Positions 1 to 8,283 of a DNA stretch of 39,140 bases are shown here, piece by piece. The position numbers were made by a program, and so were the translations under genes. The notes under the pieces are model-generated. The model saw only the letters and a program-made list of their open reading frames with translations, did not search any database and was not told where the DNA came from. Each line of letters opens with the position of its first letter. Position 1 is the stretch's first letter. The stretch comes from Acholeplasmataceae bacterium UBA5617 (GTDB lineage Bacteria; Bacillota_I; Bacilli_A; Acholeplasmatales; Acholeplasmataceae), in contig DIKN01000025.1 in assembly GCA_002424575.1 (NCBI GenBank), forward strand, positions 1 to 39,140, written 5' to 3'.

Positions 1-548
1 TCTTATCAGATCTTAGAGTTAGAGGTGTTGAGGAAACATTATTGTTTGTTACTGATGGATTAACAGGGATTAAAGATGCGATATCCAATGTGTTTCCGAA
101 AGCCTTACACCAATCTTGTTGGGTTCATCTGTCAAGAAATGTTGCCCATTCAGTGAGAGTGAAAGATAGAGCCGATGTCTTAAGTGATCTAAAGACGGTT
201 TATACCCAAGACACATTGGATGCTGCTGAAGAAAATCTCGCTGCATTCATTCAAACCTGGGATAAAAGATATCCAAAGGTCACTGACAGATTTAAGAGTA
301 ATCCATCTCTATTTACCTTTTTGTCTTTCCCTAAACAGATTCGAGCGTCGATCTATACGACGAATCTAATTGAAGGGTTTAATAAACATCTGAAGCGTTA
401 CACAAAGCGTAAGGAGCAGTTTCCTAATGAGGATTCACTGATTAGATTCATTGGTACTTATGCAGGTGATTATAATCAGAGATTCCAAATGAGAATCCAT
501 AAAGGCTTTAAACTTGTCACCGCTGAATTGAATGAAATGTTCAATTAA
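1..548 (+). CDS. IS256-family (mutator-type) transposase, C-terminal part
   Basis: The gene is cut by the window start. The reading frame is open from base 3, so the first Met at base 42 is internal and not the true start. It is a DDE transposase that excises and inserts its own element. Visible hallmarks are LRVRGVEETLLFVTDGLTG, which holds the second catalytic Asp of the DDE triad, the segment CWVHLSRNV, and TTNLIEGFNKHLKR, which holds the catalytic Glu (codon at 372-374) in the usual N-x-IEG-x-N context. The C-terminus looks intact and the stop is followed by the terminal repeat. No frameshift is seen in the visible part, so the copy may be functional. Confidence 0.93.
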   Translation, partial: LSDLRVRGVEETLLFVTDGLTGIKDAISNVFPKALHQSCWVHLSRNVAHSVRVKDRADVLSDLKTVYTQDTLDAAEENLAAFIQTWDKRYPKVTDRFKSNPSLFTFLSFPKQIRASIYTTNLIEGFNKHLKRYTKRKEQFPNEDSLIRFIGTYAGDYNQRFQMRIHKGFKLVTAELNEMFN

Positions 549-607
549 GCGACGCGCTCAAAAATCTAAAAAGCACTAAAGAGAGTTCTTAATACTTTAA
601 TTCATTT

Positions 608-634
608 CATTTACACAAAATTCTTGACACTACC
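608..634 (+). repeat. Right terminal inverted repeat of the IS256-type element
   Basis: The sequence CATTTACACAAAATTCTTGACACTACC has the usual form of an IS256-family right end. The exact outer base is judged from the family pattern because the left copy is not available. Confidence 0.7.
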
Positions 635-731
635 AGCATATGACGTGTTCGCTTTTTCATTCTTCAAAATAACGTGCAAGACGAGCACATGAAATGGTAA
701 AATAGTATAAAAGATATGTTTGGAGATCGTC

Positions 732-1349
732 ATGAATCAGTACAACTCGCTAGACATAACAGAATACATTAAAGGTAAACGTGTGGATTACATTGATGAA
801 ACACACACCTATTATGTCGATGGTGTGAAAGTGCCGAGTGTCACCCAAATCGTGGCTGCTATTTTACCATCTCCTTATAGCGATGTTGAACCCACAGTGC
901 TTCAGCAAGCTGCAAGCCGAGGTGTTGCATTGCATAAAGAGATTGAGCTCTATGAGAAACATCAACTTCTAGGATCATCGATCGAATTTAATAATTATCT
1001 TTTTCTAAAAAAATACCACCGCATCAAATCACTTGATAATGAAAAATTGGTCATTATCGAACACGAGGGAAAGATTGTCTGTGCGGGACGATTGGATATG
1101 ATCATTCAAAGTGAGTTGGTAAAGGGGATAGGTATTGGAGATGTCAAACGAACATATGACATCCATTTTAATCATTTAAAACTTCAACTCAACCTCTATC
1201 GCTTAGGGTATATGCAATCCTATGGTCATACGATCGATTATCTTAAATGCTTTCATCTACGTAAGTTTATCTATGAGCTCATCGATATCCCTATTGATGA
1301 AGAATATGCGACCCATTCATTAATTAAATTTATTGAAAAGGCTTCATAA
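732..1349 (+). CDS. Stand-alone PD-(D/E)XK (RecB-type) nuclease-like protein, 205 aa
   Basis: Four motifs of the RecB/Cas4-like PD-(D/E)XK nuclease fold occur in the right order: RGVALHKEIELY (His68), GRLDM (Asp122), GDVKRT (Asp137 and Lys139) and QLNLYRLGY (Gln152 and Tyr156). These residues bind metal and cut DNA in the family, so an active nuclease is expected. It has no helicase domain, and the cysteines needed for a Cas4 iron-sulfur cluster are not evident. Small proteins of this kind are common in prophages and mobile DNA. The ATG at 732 is chosen because TTTGGAG at 718-724 sits well in front of it. The gene lies between an IS element and a regulator cluster, which suggests an accessory segment. 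The biological role is unknown. Confidence 0.72.
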   Translation: MNQYNSLDITEYIKGKRVDYIDETHTYYVDGVKVPSVTQIVAAILPSPYSDVEPTVLQQAASRGVALHKEIELYEKHQLLGSSIEFNNYLFLKKYHRIKSLDNEKLVIIEHEGKIVCAGRLDMIIQSELVKGIGIGDVKRTYDIHFNHLKLQLNLYRLGYMQSYGHTIDYLKCFHLRKFIYELIDIPIDEEYATHSLIKFIEKAS

Positions 1350-1362
1350 AAGCATCCTATAC

Positions 1363-1432
1363 AAAAAGCAGTTAATTTGTAGTTTACTATCAGATAAGTG
1401 ATAAAAAGAAATTACAATGAAGTGCTTTTTTT
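1363..1432 (+). terminator. Long imperfect hairpin with T tract after the nuclease gene
   Basis: Paired arms nest symmetrically: AAAAAGCA (1363-1370) with TGCTTTTT (1423-1430), TTGTA (1377-1381) with TACAA (1413-1417), and TATCA (1388-1392) with TGATA (1399-1403). The structure ends in a run of seven Ts. It is longer than an ordinary terminator and could also be a small structured RNA, but termination is the simplest reading. Confidence 0.55.
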
Positions 1433-1483
1433 GTTAAGTTATAGTTAAGTACAAATCATCTTTTATTAATCAACACTTACGAT

Positions 1484-1504
1484 TATAATGAAGTTAAGAG
1501 GTGA
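1484..1504 (+). promoter_or_regulatory. -10 box and ribosome site for the HTH gene at 1510
   Basis: A perfect TATAAT lies at 1484-1489 and a strong AAGAGGTGA ribosome site at 1496-1504. The -35 region (around 1461-1466, TTTTAT) is poor. The 5' leader would be very short. Confidence 0.5.
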
Positions 1505-1509
1505 GACAA

Positions 1510-2817
1510 ATGCCAGATGTCATTGATAACGTTAAAGTTGGAGAATATATTAAGCAACTACTTAAAAAGAAAAATATGACGCAAGACGATCTTGCAGAGC
1601 ATTTAAATATCTCCAAAGCGGCTGTATCGCAAAATCTAAGAGGTAAAAGCACATTTGATATCAACAACCTGATAGCCATAGCTAACTTATTTGAAATAAC
1701 ATTAGATGAACTACTTAGTTTAAAAACAGAAGATAGTAAAAACACTATGTCAGAATATCAAAAAGTCGTTAATCAAGGGCTTGGTGCTATAAAAACCGTA
1801 CAGCCTCAAGATCTTCAAATCGCAGAACCGGACCTCTATGGAAAAGTTCTTGTAGATTATATTATTGATCAACGCAAATTACCCATGCTTCTATATCTGA
1901 TTGAAAATAATGTATCATTAGTTCATCCCTACTATCATAGAGCGAAACAAATATATCTTCACATCATCAAATTTTTACTTGAAGAGAAACGCGATGAATA
2001 TCAAAAATTCATTTCTTTATACACTGAAATTGTGGGATCTTTTGCCATCGAGGATGAACAACTTGAATTGGTTGTGTGGGGATATCTCAACCAAGAAAAG
2101 CATCAAAAATATATTGAAAGCATACTAAAATACAAATCGACCTTAAAAGCCAAGTTATTCTCCATCAAACAAGAAAATGAAAACATTCCATTCACAAGAA
2201 AAGATTTATTAATAATCATTGCAAAATATAAATTATCGACGATCCTTGATACATTAATTACCACACAAAAACGCGACGATGATTTTATTGAAATTGTTCA
2301 ATTGTTCATCCAAAACCATTATGAAGAGGGAATTAGATATTTTATCAGTAGATACTACAAAACACCAATTACTATATTTAAAAAGACATTACTTGATGTA
2401 CAAAAAGCTTTTCTGCTTGTTGTGCAATCCAATCACCTAGATTTGGTCATTGATTTTGCTTCATATGGTTTATATACCGATTTAACATCTGTTGTGAAAG
2501 AGTCCATAAAGCTCAAATACGAAGCAATATATTCACATTTAATAGCAAATTATTCAAAAGACATCATTTTTAAAAGAATTGCTGAAACTTGCGTAGAGAC
2601 AAATAATCTTCCTCTTCTTGAATCGATTTCCAATAATTTAACAAAAGATGATTTAAATTATTTAGTTAGCTGGGTAAAAATTGAGCAAATTGAGTTGTTG
2701 ATCTATTTATTAAAAAAAGGTGCACGCATCGATGAAAAATATTACAATCTTGACACCTTCAAAAAGATTAATGCCTTAATTGATTCATTGCTAAATAAGG
2801 AGAGTGACAAAGCATGA
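1510..2817 (+). CDS. XRE-family HTH protein with long helical-repeat C-terminal region, 435 aa
   Basis: Residues about 8-65 form a classic Cro/CI (XRE) helix-turn-helix, with MTQDDLAEHLNISKAAVSQN and a following LLSL helix. The remaining 370 residues are helix-rich and Leu/Ile-rich. Near the end LLIYLLKKGARID resembles an ankyrin helix pair, and LPMLLYLIENNVSLVHP looks similar earlier on, so a degenerate ankyrin-like solenoid for protein binding is likely. The start at ATG 1510 fits AAGAGGTGA at 1496-1504; the in-frame GTG at 1501 would lie inside that ribosome site. The stop overlaps the start of the next gene (ATGA at 2814-2817), so the two are translationally coupled. It probably senses or binds a partner and regulates this cluster. 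The target is unknown. Confidence 0.75.
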   Translation: MPDVIDNVKVGEYIKQLLKKKNMTQDDLAEHLNISKAAVSQNLRGKSTFDINNLIAIANLFEITLDELLSLKTEDSKNTMSEYQKVVNQGLGAIKTVQPQDLQIAEPDLYGKVLVDYIIDQRKLPMLLYLIENNVSLVHPYYHRAKQIYLHIIKFLLEEKRDEYQKFISLYTEIVGSFAIEDEQLELVVWGYLNQEKHQKYIESILKYKSTLKAKLFSIKQENENIPFTRKDLLIIIAKYKLSTILDTLITTQKRDDDFIEIVQLFIQNHYEEGIRYFISRYYKTPITIFKKTLLDVQKAFLLVVQSNHLDLVIDFASYGLYTDLTSVVKESIKLKYEAIYSHLIANYSKDIIFKRIAETCVETNNLPLLESISNNLTKDDLNYLVSWVKIEQIELLIYLLKKGARIDEKYYNLDTFKKINALIDSLLNKESDKA

Positions 2818-3476
2818 CATTTATCAGAGATAACTTTGAAATCATCGTTATTTTATTATTTATTTTATCGTTTATTTTGCTTGCAATCATCTTATCAATG
2901 AACAAGTACTTTGCGATGTATTTTTCGAACAAAAGATTTAAAATACATTCTCATTATGAAGTAAATGCCTATGATGGTCGACGCGATTTTACGATTACCA
3001 TATTTAATAACAACATCAATGAAGTAAGGCTTTCGGGATTTGGTTTTGTCTATAAAGATCAAAATATTGATTTCTATAAGAACTATCTTCTGGATCATTC
3101 ACTACCAACGGATCATAAACTCGTTATTCATTCAAGAGATTATCTTACTTCTCGAATTGATGTGAATCAACTAAAATCAATTATATCCGACATCAACAAA
3201 GGATCACTAGATGTATCATCGATGAAAGCTTTTGTCACAGATTCATTGGGTTTATCAGCCACTGCTAAAGCAAAACAAGTTAAAGATGAAGTAAGAAAAA
3301 TGTTAAAGATTGATAGAGACACACTTAGAAAACAACACAAAGAGCAAATAAGAAAAAAGAAAGCAGATGACACACTATATCGTCGAAAAAACAAAATGGA
3401 GAAGCAAATCAAGTTTAGAGAAAAAGCAAGCAAACTCATATTAAGGATAAAAGGCATTTTCGCTAAAAAACATTAG
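2814..3476 (+). CDS. Membrane-anchored protein with basic coiled C-terminal tail, 220 aa
   Basis: A single strong transmembrane helix lies at residues about 8-28 (IIVILLFILSFILLAIIL). It is followed by a domain of roughly 110 residues rich in beta strands (HYEVNAYDGRRDFTITIFNN and onward), then a very basic, Lys/Arg-rich helical tail from about residue 150 (KQHKEQIRKKKADD). The tail is probably cytoplasmic and could bind nucleic acid or lipid head groups. No family is recognised. It is coupled to the HTH gene upstream by a 4-base overlap and followed 8 bases later by the HTH-PrsW gene, so it is likely part of the same complex or pathway. Confidence 0.6.
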   Translation: MTFIRDNFEIIVILLFILSFILLAIILSMNKYFAMYFSNKRFKIHSHYEVNAYDGRRDFTITIFNNNINEVRLSGFGFVYKDQNIDFYKNYLLDHSLPTDHKLVIHSRDYLTSRIDVNQLKSIISDINKGSLDVSSMKAFVTDSLGLSATAKAKQVKDEVRKMLKIDRDTLRKQHKEQIRKKKADDTLYRRKNKMEKQIKFREKASKLILRIKGIFAKKH

Positions 3477-3484
3477 GTGATTTT

Positions 3485-4672
3485 ATGAACAAGATAGATA
3501 TTGCAAAAATTGTCCGAGAGACAAGACAAAATAAAGGTATCGATGAGGAATCGTTATGTAACATTATCGATCTCGATATTGTCACATTAAAACAATATGA
3601 AAATGGGGAGAAAATCATTCCTGATAACGCACTAAAAAAGATTGCCGATGCGTTATCGATTTCTTATGAATTGCTTGATCTTGAAGAAAAAACCGATTAT
3701 GACCCACCCAAATTTGCTAGTGGATTAATTGTGTATCCACCACATGCACGAAAGATTACATTTAGGGATATATTCAATGGATTTAAATCAAGCGTTAAAG
3801 ACCACAATCGTCAAAAAAGTCTTGAATTGTTAGACAACCATTTATTTCATCCAGAGAAACTACTGAATCAAGCACCCAGATTATATATCTATATATTTAT
3901 TGTTTTATTTGTACTGTTTTGGGCAGCGTCATTAATAAACGATATTGTCCTTACAAACTTATCATTAAGTTTAATCATCCCCCTTTCATTAATGTTTTTA
4001 ATGGAGGAACTGTACTATCCCAAAAACGTAAAAGGTATCTCATTGATCGCATATTTTGCTTTAGGTGGTATATTTTCAATTTTTACTGTATTTTTGATGA
4101 GATCGTATACAGGGTATCTTGATATTCCTTTTTTGGGTGATTTGCTCACCGCTTTTGTTGAAGAATTTTCGAAAATATTCATTGTCTTTATCATATTAAG
4201 TAGAATGCGTGTAAAACATGTTATGACAGGTGTCCTCATAGGCTTTGCGGTTGGAGCAGGATTTAATGCATTTGAGAACTCACAATATGGAGTCATGGCA
4301 TTTTTTGAAAATTTCAATCTTAGTGAGATGTACAACACACTATTCATAAGAAGTGTCTATGACCTTTTTGGGATAGGGCATCATTATTGGACTGCCATCT
4401 TAGGTGGAACTCTCGTCATGGTTAATACTTCAACATCAATTCGGATGAAGTCACTTGCTCACCCACTTTTTATTCAGTCGTTCATCATGGTTATGTTGAT
4501 TCATGCAGTGTTTAATTTTTCGAGTGCCATTTCAATATGGCTCTCCATATCTGTTGCTATTGTGAGCATGGTGGTGTATATAAGATTCTATTCCATTACA
4601 TATAGAAGATATTACACAGAAGATATACAATCAAATAATTGTCAAAACACCGCATTGGATAAGGATGAATAA
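3485..4672 (+). CDS. XRE helix-turn-helix fused to PrsW-type intramembrane metalloprotease, 395 aa
   Basis: Residues about 1-65 form an XRE HTH (CNIIDLDIVTLKQYENGEK, then DALSISYELLDL). After a linker, residues about 130-380 carry a multi-helix membrane domain with the PrsW/CAAX-type protease motifs: EEFSK (Glu226-Glu227), FNAFEN (Glu264), GHHYWT (His299-His300) and HAVFNF (His340). PrsW of Bacillus subtilis makes the first cut in the anti-sigma factor RsiW. Here the protease is fused to a DNA-binding domain, so it may be a membrane-tethered regulator whose HTH is released by cleavage, or a protease guided by its HTH to a partner. Ribosome site TTAGGTGA and the ATG at 3485 fit well. The catalytic residues appear intact. 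Confidence 0.82.
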   Translation: MNKIDIAKIVRETRQNKGIDEESLCNIIDLDIVTLKQYENGEKIIPDNALKKIADALSISYELLDLEEKTDYDPPKFASGLIVYPPHARKITFRDIFNGFKSSVKDHNRQKSLELLDNHLFHPEKLLNQAPRLYIYIFIVLFVLFWAASLINDIVLTNLSLSLIIPLSLMFLMEELYYPKNVKGISLIAYFALGGIFSIFTVFLMRSYTGYLDIPFLGDLLTAFVEEFSKIFIVFIILSRMRVKHVMTGVLIGFAVGAGFNAFENSQYGVMAFFENFNLSEMYNTLFIRSVYDLFGIGHHYWTAILGGTLVMVNTSTSIRMKSLAHPLFIQSFIMVMLIHAVFNFSSAISIWLSISVAIVSMVVYIRFYSITYRRYYTEDIQSNNCQNTALDKDE

Positions 4673-4673
4673 G

Positions 4674-5129
4674 ATGTTACAAACATGGTTTGAAACAGTT
4701 AACATTCATGAAACCTTTTTTCATGAAATCGCAGAATTTTTAACACACCTAAGATATATTCCTAAAACGTCACCAACGAATGATCTCATCATCACGTTTC
4801 AAAAAAAAGGTAAAAAGATTGCGAAATTTGCATACAGTAAAAAGTATGGACCATCATTTCATATGAAATTTTATGCTACCAAATCGTATCCCAAATACTT
4901 TCACGATAAAGTGAGAGAAACGATTGAAGAGTACGACTTTAAGTATACAGGACTCATTAAAGGTGCACTTGAAAACATCGGTTATCATTACCAATATCCC
5001 GATGGACGACGTTGTTTTTATTTTCATCGCGAGATGATTGAATTAGGATTACCCCCTTTAGAGATGATCAATGATATCAAAGAATTACTCAAAACACAGG
5101 ATGCTTATTGGACATTAGGTGGTGAATAA
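4674..5129 (+). CDS. Small soluble protein of unknown function, 151 aa
   Basis: No known family is recognised. The protein is soluble, with no signal peptide or membrane helix, and is rich in aromatic residues and lysine (for example KKYGPSFHMKFYATKSYP). Two starts are possible: ATG 4665 overlaps the previous stop and leaves almost no room after AAGG, while ATG 4674 has AAGGATG at a better distance and is preferred. It is the last gene of the HTH-PrsW cluster, directly before a terminator. It may act with the HTH and membrane proteins, but this rests only on position. Confidence 0.55.
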   Translation: MLQTWFETVNIHETFFHEIAEFLTHLRYIPKTSPTNDLIITFQKKGKKIAKFAYSKKYGPSFHMKFYATKSYPKYFHDKVRETIEEYDFKYTGLIKGALENIGYHYQYPDGRRCFYFHREMIELGLPPLEMINDIKELLKTQDAYWTLGGE

Positions 5130-5130
5130 G

Positions 5131-5151
5131 GGTGCGATAAGCACCTTTTTT
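5131..5151 (+). terminator. Rho-independent terminator closing the HTH-PrsW cluster
   Basis: The stem GGTGC / GCACC with a GATAA loop is followed by seven Ts, immediately after the stop codon at 5129. Confidence 0.85.
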
Positions 5152-5223
5152 CAACTTTGATTTCTCATCTTTTTTGAATAGTGCTACAATAAAAGAAGTG
5201 AATACTAACATACGGGGTAAGTT

Positions 5224-6300
5224 ATGAGAACGATTATTGAACGTTTTTTATATGAAGGAAGTTATGTCTCACATGAAAAATTTGGATTTGGGCATATCAA
5301 CGAAACCTATTTGGTAACCTGTGAAAAACCGTTACGTCAGTATATTTTACAGTGGATTAATCCAGCAGTTTTTAAGAAAATTCCAGAGTTGATGAGAAAT
5401 ATTGAACTTGTGACCGAACATATCAAGCGGCAATATGAAAAAGAAGGCATCGCATGGAAAGACAAAGTATTAACCTACGTACCCACACTTGAAGGGGAAT
5501 CCTATATCAAAGAAGAAAGAGGATACTATCGTCTTTATCATTTTGTTGAAAATTCAATCTCATATGAGCAAGTTCCCGATGCGCGTTATCTTGAACTTGC
5601 CGGCGAAGCTTTTGGAGAGTTTCAGCATCGTCTTCACTCCTTTGATGCAACTCTCTTATATGAGACAATCAATGATTTTCATCATACACCAAAACGTTAC
5701 ACGCACTTTGTTGATTCACTTAACAAAGCCATTCCAGAGCGTATTGTAGAAGCTCAATCATGGATTGATTTTATTCATGAACGCGCACCATTCATGGGTC
5801 TTGTCATCCAGGGTTTTGAAAATAAAACCATCCCACTTCGTGTCACACATAATGACACAAAGATCAACAATATTCTTTTCGATAAAGACGAACCCAAAGT
5901 GAAATGTCTTGTTGATCTCGATACGGTTATGCCGGGAAGTCTTCTTTATGATTTCGGCGATGCCATTCGATTTGGATGCAGTACAGCAAAAGAAGATGAA
6001 ATTGATTTATCAAAGATAGATGTTAATCTAGAATACTTTGATGCGTTCACACGAGGATTCATTAAACCGCTTAAGAAAACGATGACTGAAGCCGAATTTA
6101 AACATTTAAGCGACAGTGCGATTTTAATTACTTTAGAACTTGGTATGCGTTTTTTAATGGATTATTTATTGGGCGACCACTATTTCAAAATTCATCGCCC
6201 CAAACATAATCTTGAACGCGCGATGAGTCAACTCACACTCGTTAAAAAGTTCGAAGAACGCAAACCTGAGATGGATGCGATTGTTAGAAAGTATCGGTGA
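5224..6300 (+). CDS. nahK: N-acetylhexosamine 1-kinase-like phosphotransferase (APH fold), 358 aa
   Basis: The protein matches the NahK group of aminoglycoside-phosphotransferase-fold sugar kinases in length (bifidobacterial NahK is about 360 aa) and in layout. It has FGFGHINETYLV near residue 20 (glycine-rich nucleotide site), VTHNDTKINNILFD (Brenner motif; His209, catalytic Asp211) and LVDLDTV (metal-binding Asp231 and Asp233). NahK phosphorylates GlcNAc or GalNAc at the anomeric carbon using ATP, giving the 1-phosphate for nucleotide-sugar synthesis or catabolism. Here it is coupled to a NUDIX gene and not to a lacto-N-biose phosphorylase, so the in vivo substrate is uncertain and other small-molecule kinases of the fold remain possible. 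GGGGTAAG lies just ahead of ATG 5224. Confidence 0.72.
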   Translation: MRTIIERFLYEGSYVSHEKFGFGHINETYLVTCEKPLRQYILQWINPAVFKKIPELMRNIELVTEHIKRQYEKEGIAWKDKVLTYVPTLEGESYIKEERGYYRLYHFVENSISYEQVPDARYLELAGEAFGEFQHRLHSFDATLLYETINDFHHTPKRYTHFVDSLNKAIPERIVEAQSWIDFIHERAPFMGLVIQGFENKTIPLRVTHNDTKINNILFDKDEPKVKCLVDLDTVMPGSLLYDFGDAIRFGCSTAKEDEIDLSKIDVNLEYFDAFTRGFIKPLKKTMTEAEFKHLSDSAILITLELGMRFLMDYLLGDHYFKIHRPKHNLERAMSQLTLVKKFEERKPEMDAIVRKYR

Positions 6301-6304
6301 AGAT

Positions 6305-6853
6305 ATGGAACTTTGGGATCTTTATGATCACGATAGAAAATTAACCGGGAAGACCATCAAAAGAGGAGACAAAATTCCTCAAGGTTATTATCATATGGTT
6401 GTGCATGTGTGTATCTTCAATTCGAAAGGCGAAATGCTCATTCAACAGCGTCAACCCTTTAAAAAGGGATGGTCAAACATGTGGGATCTCTCGATGGGAG
6501 GAAGTGCACAATCGGGTGATACTTCAAGAGAAGCTGCAGAGCGGGAAACGTTTGAAGAATTAGGTCTTTCCCTTGATTTAGCTCAGGATCGCCCTGTTCT
6601 AACCATTCCATTTTCAATGGGATATGATGATATCTATATCGTTGAAAAAGATATTGATCTTCAGTCACTAAAACTTCAGTATGAGGAAGTTCAACAGGTC
6701 AAATGGGCGGGACTCCATGACATATTAAGGATGATTGAAGAAGGAACGTTTATTCCGTATCATAAGAGCTTAATCAGTTTACTTTTCGATTTACGCATCA
6801 CACGTGATGCACACAGCAATCTTGCGAAGCACGAGTTTGCACAAATGAAATAA
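6305..6853 (+). CDS. NUDIX hydrolase, 182 aa
   Basis: This is a NUDIX-fold pyrophosphohydrolase of the isopentenyl-diphosphate-isomerase-like/YfcD type, with WDLYDHDRKLTG at the N-terminus and QRQPFKKGWSNMWD before the box. The box (GGSAQSGDTSREAAERE followed by TFEELGL) keeps the catalytic REUxEExGU core, but its first conserved Glu is Asp. The substrate is a nucleoside diphosphate linked to another group. A nucleotide sugar would fit the adjoining sugar 1-kinase, but that is only inference. The ATG at 6305 is four bases after the kinase stop and is preceded by GGTGA; the alternative start at 6275 would overlap the kinase by 26 bases. The two genes form an operon. Confidence 0.85.
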   Translation: MELWDLYDHDRKLTGKTIKRGDKIPQGYYHMVVHVCIFNSKGEMLIQQRQPFKKGWSNMWDLSMGGSAQSGDTSREAAERETFEELGLSLDLAQDRPVLTIPFSMGYDDIYIVEKDIDLQSLKLQYEEVQQVKWAGLHDILRMIEEGTFIPYHKSLISLLFDLRITRDAHSNLAKHEFAQMK

Positions 6854-6867
6854 TCGATCTCAACATG

Positions 6868-6892
6868 AAGTGGGTGATGTATCCACTTTTTT
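6868..6892 (+). terminator. Rho-independent terminator after nahK-NUDIX
   Basis: AAGTGG (6868-6873) pairs with CCACTT (6883-6888), followed by a T run. Confidence 0.75.
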
Positions 6893-6926
6893 CATTAATA
6901 GGACATCAAATATACACTAAAAAGCG

Positions 6927-6932
6927 TATAAT
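6927..6932 (+). promoter_or_regulatory. Candidate -10 box (TATAAT) of the channel operon
   Basis: There is a perfect TATAAT 66 bases before the ATG at 6998, just after the preceding terminator. No convincing -35 box is seen at 16-18 bases. Confidence 0.45.
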
Positions 6933-6997
6933 ATAAGCAAATGGCATCAAGATGACATCAACTGGACTCCTTCGTTGACAGAGGTGTTGCAAAACAC

Positions 6998-8278
6998 ATG
7001 AATGATTCAAGACGTCGCCTGAAAAAAAATCAATATGAAATCGTTAAGACATGGTTGTCTTCTTTTGTTGTGACTGCAGCAGTGATTGTTGCGGTCACCC
7101 TTTTTATTCCCAAAAGCCCTGAAGCTAAAATTCTAAAATCAGAAGGTCTTCTCAATATGATTACCTATCAAGTCGCAGTTACTGATGAAGCTCAAGCCTT
7201 GAAACTTGATAGTTTAATGATTGTTTTAGAAAACCAATTGGAGCGCTATGAAGTCTCCATTGGACTTGGAGAAACAAGTGGTTACTTTGAAAACCTAAAA
7301 GACAACACGGATTATAGATTGAGCGTCTATGGTAATAAAGGATTTGGTCAAGAGAAATTGGATTCTGTGGTCGTCAAAACGAAAGATTCACCAGGTGGGT
7401 ATATCTTAGGCTATCGCCCTGTAGGTGATCCTATGGAACCTTTTTACGAAGTTGATGTATTCATCAATGACCCTGAGTCCATGTATCAATCCATCAGCCT
7501 TTATTATGGTTACACCTACGATGATCAACCCTTCTATCAATTCACTGAAATAACACAAAATCGCGAAACAGTTGAATTGATGCATCTCTTCGGACGAACA
7601 CATCTTTATTTGGAAGCTATTACATCGAGTGGTGCAATCGTTCTTGATGAGATGTGGTTAACACCAACGTTTAGACTATATAGTTCTTTCTATCTTGATC
7701 GTGTGGATAAAAATCAACTCGATTTATCGCTTTATCACAGCAGTGATGGATCGGTTGATGTCACGTATAAGGTTGATCTATTTGAAGGCAATCAAAAAAG
7801 ATTTACACAAACCATACCATCGAAAGACCTTGAAGGTTATGAACACCGTATAATCTTCACGAATCTCAAAGCACAAACCTCATATCGTGTTGTTGCTACA
7901 GCGACCTACATCAACCCAAGCACGTTAAGGGAAGAGACCGTGACACTTCTCGAAGAAGATGTGACGACACTCAGTGATTACCAAGTGACTTATACCATCA
8001 CCACATCACCCATGTATCTCGATGTCAATATAACCGTAGTTGATCCATCACATCTTTTCCAAGTCCCGTATGTTGAGATCTACGATATATCAGGGGAATA
8101 TCCCATCTGGCTTTATTCAGAAACATACAGTTTTACACCCGCAATCAACAGTAAATCGGTACAGTTTAACATACTTTTACCGGACGTAGCGATTTATCGT
8201 ATTGTCATTGGCATACGCAATCAGCAGTATTATATTATCCGTCATGTGATCCATGATGAGATTTATCATAAGGAGTGA
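6998..8278 (+). CDS. Membrane-anchored protein with Fn3-like extracellular repeats, 426 aa
   Basis: A short basic N-terminus (RRRLKKNQYE) is followed by one transmembrane helix at residues about 20-42 (WLSSFVVTAAVIVAVTLFIP), which places the rest of the protein outside the cell. The external part is beta-rich, with repeated patterns like those of fibronectin type III domains, such as SVGLGE-type loops and FTNLKAQTSYRVVATATY, where the spaced Tyr-Arg-Val-x-Ala strand is typical. No catalytic motif is visible. AGAGGTG precedes ATG 6998. It overlaps the ribosome site of the following MscS gene and probably forms an envelope assembly with it, though no family name is certain. Confidence 0.6.
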   Translation: MNDSRRRLKKNQYEIVKTWLSSFVVTAAVIVAVTLFIPKSPEAKILKSEGLLNMITYQVAVTDEAQALKLDSLMIVLENQLERYEVSIGLGETSGYFENLKDNTDYRLSVYGNKGFGQEKLDSVVVKTKDSPGGYILGYRPVGDPMEPFYEVDVFINDPESMYQSISLYYGYTYDDQPFYQFTEITQNRETVELMHLFGRTHLYLEAITSSGAIVLDEMWLTPTFRLYSSFYLDRVDKNQLDLSLYHSSDGSVDVTYKVDLFEGNQKRFTQTIPSKDLEGYEHRIIFTNLKAQTSYRVVATATYINPSTLREETVTLLEEDVTTLSDYQVTYTITTSPMYLDVNITVVDPSHLFQVPYVEIYDISGEYPIWLYSETYSFTPAINSKSVQFNILLPDVAIYRIVIGIRNQQYYIIRHVIHDEIYHKE

Positions 8279-8283
8279 ATACC

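Larger units (their letters stand above)
1..634 (+). mobile_element. IS256-family insertion sequence, 3' part (left end outside window)
   Basis: The window opens inside an IS256-type transposase gene, and about 60 bases after its stop there is a sequence matching the usual right end of this family. Read on the opposite strand from about position 634, it starts GGTAGTGTCAAGAATTTTGT. The element therefore ends near 634. The left inverted repeat and the target-site duplication cannot be checked because the start lies outside the window. Confidence 0.85.
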
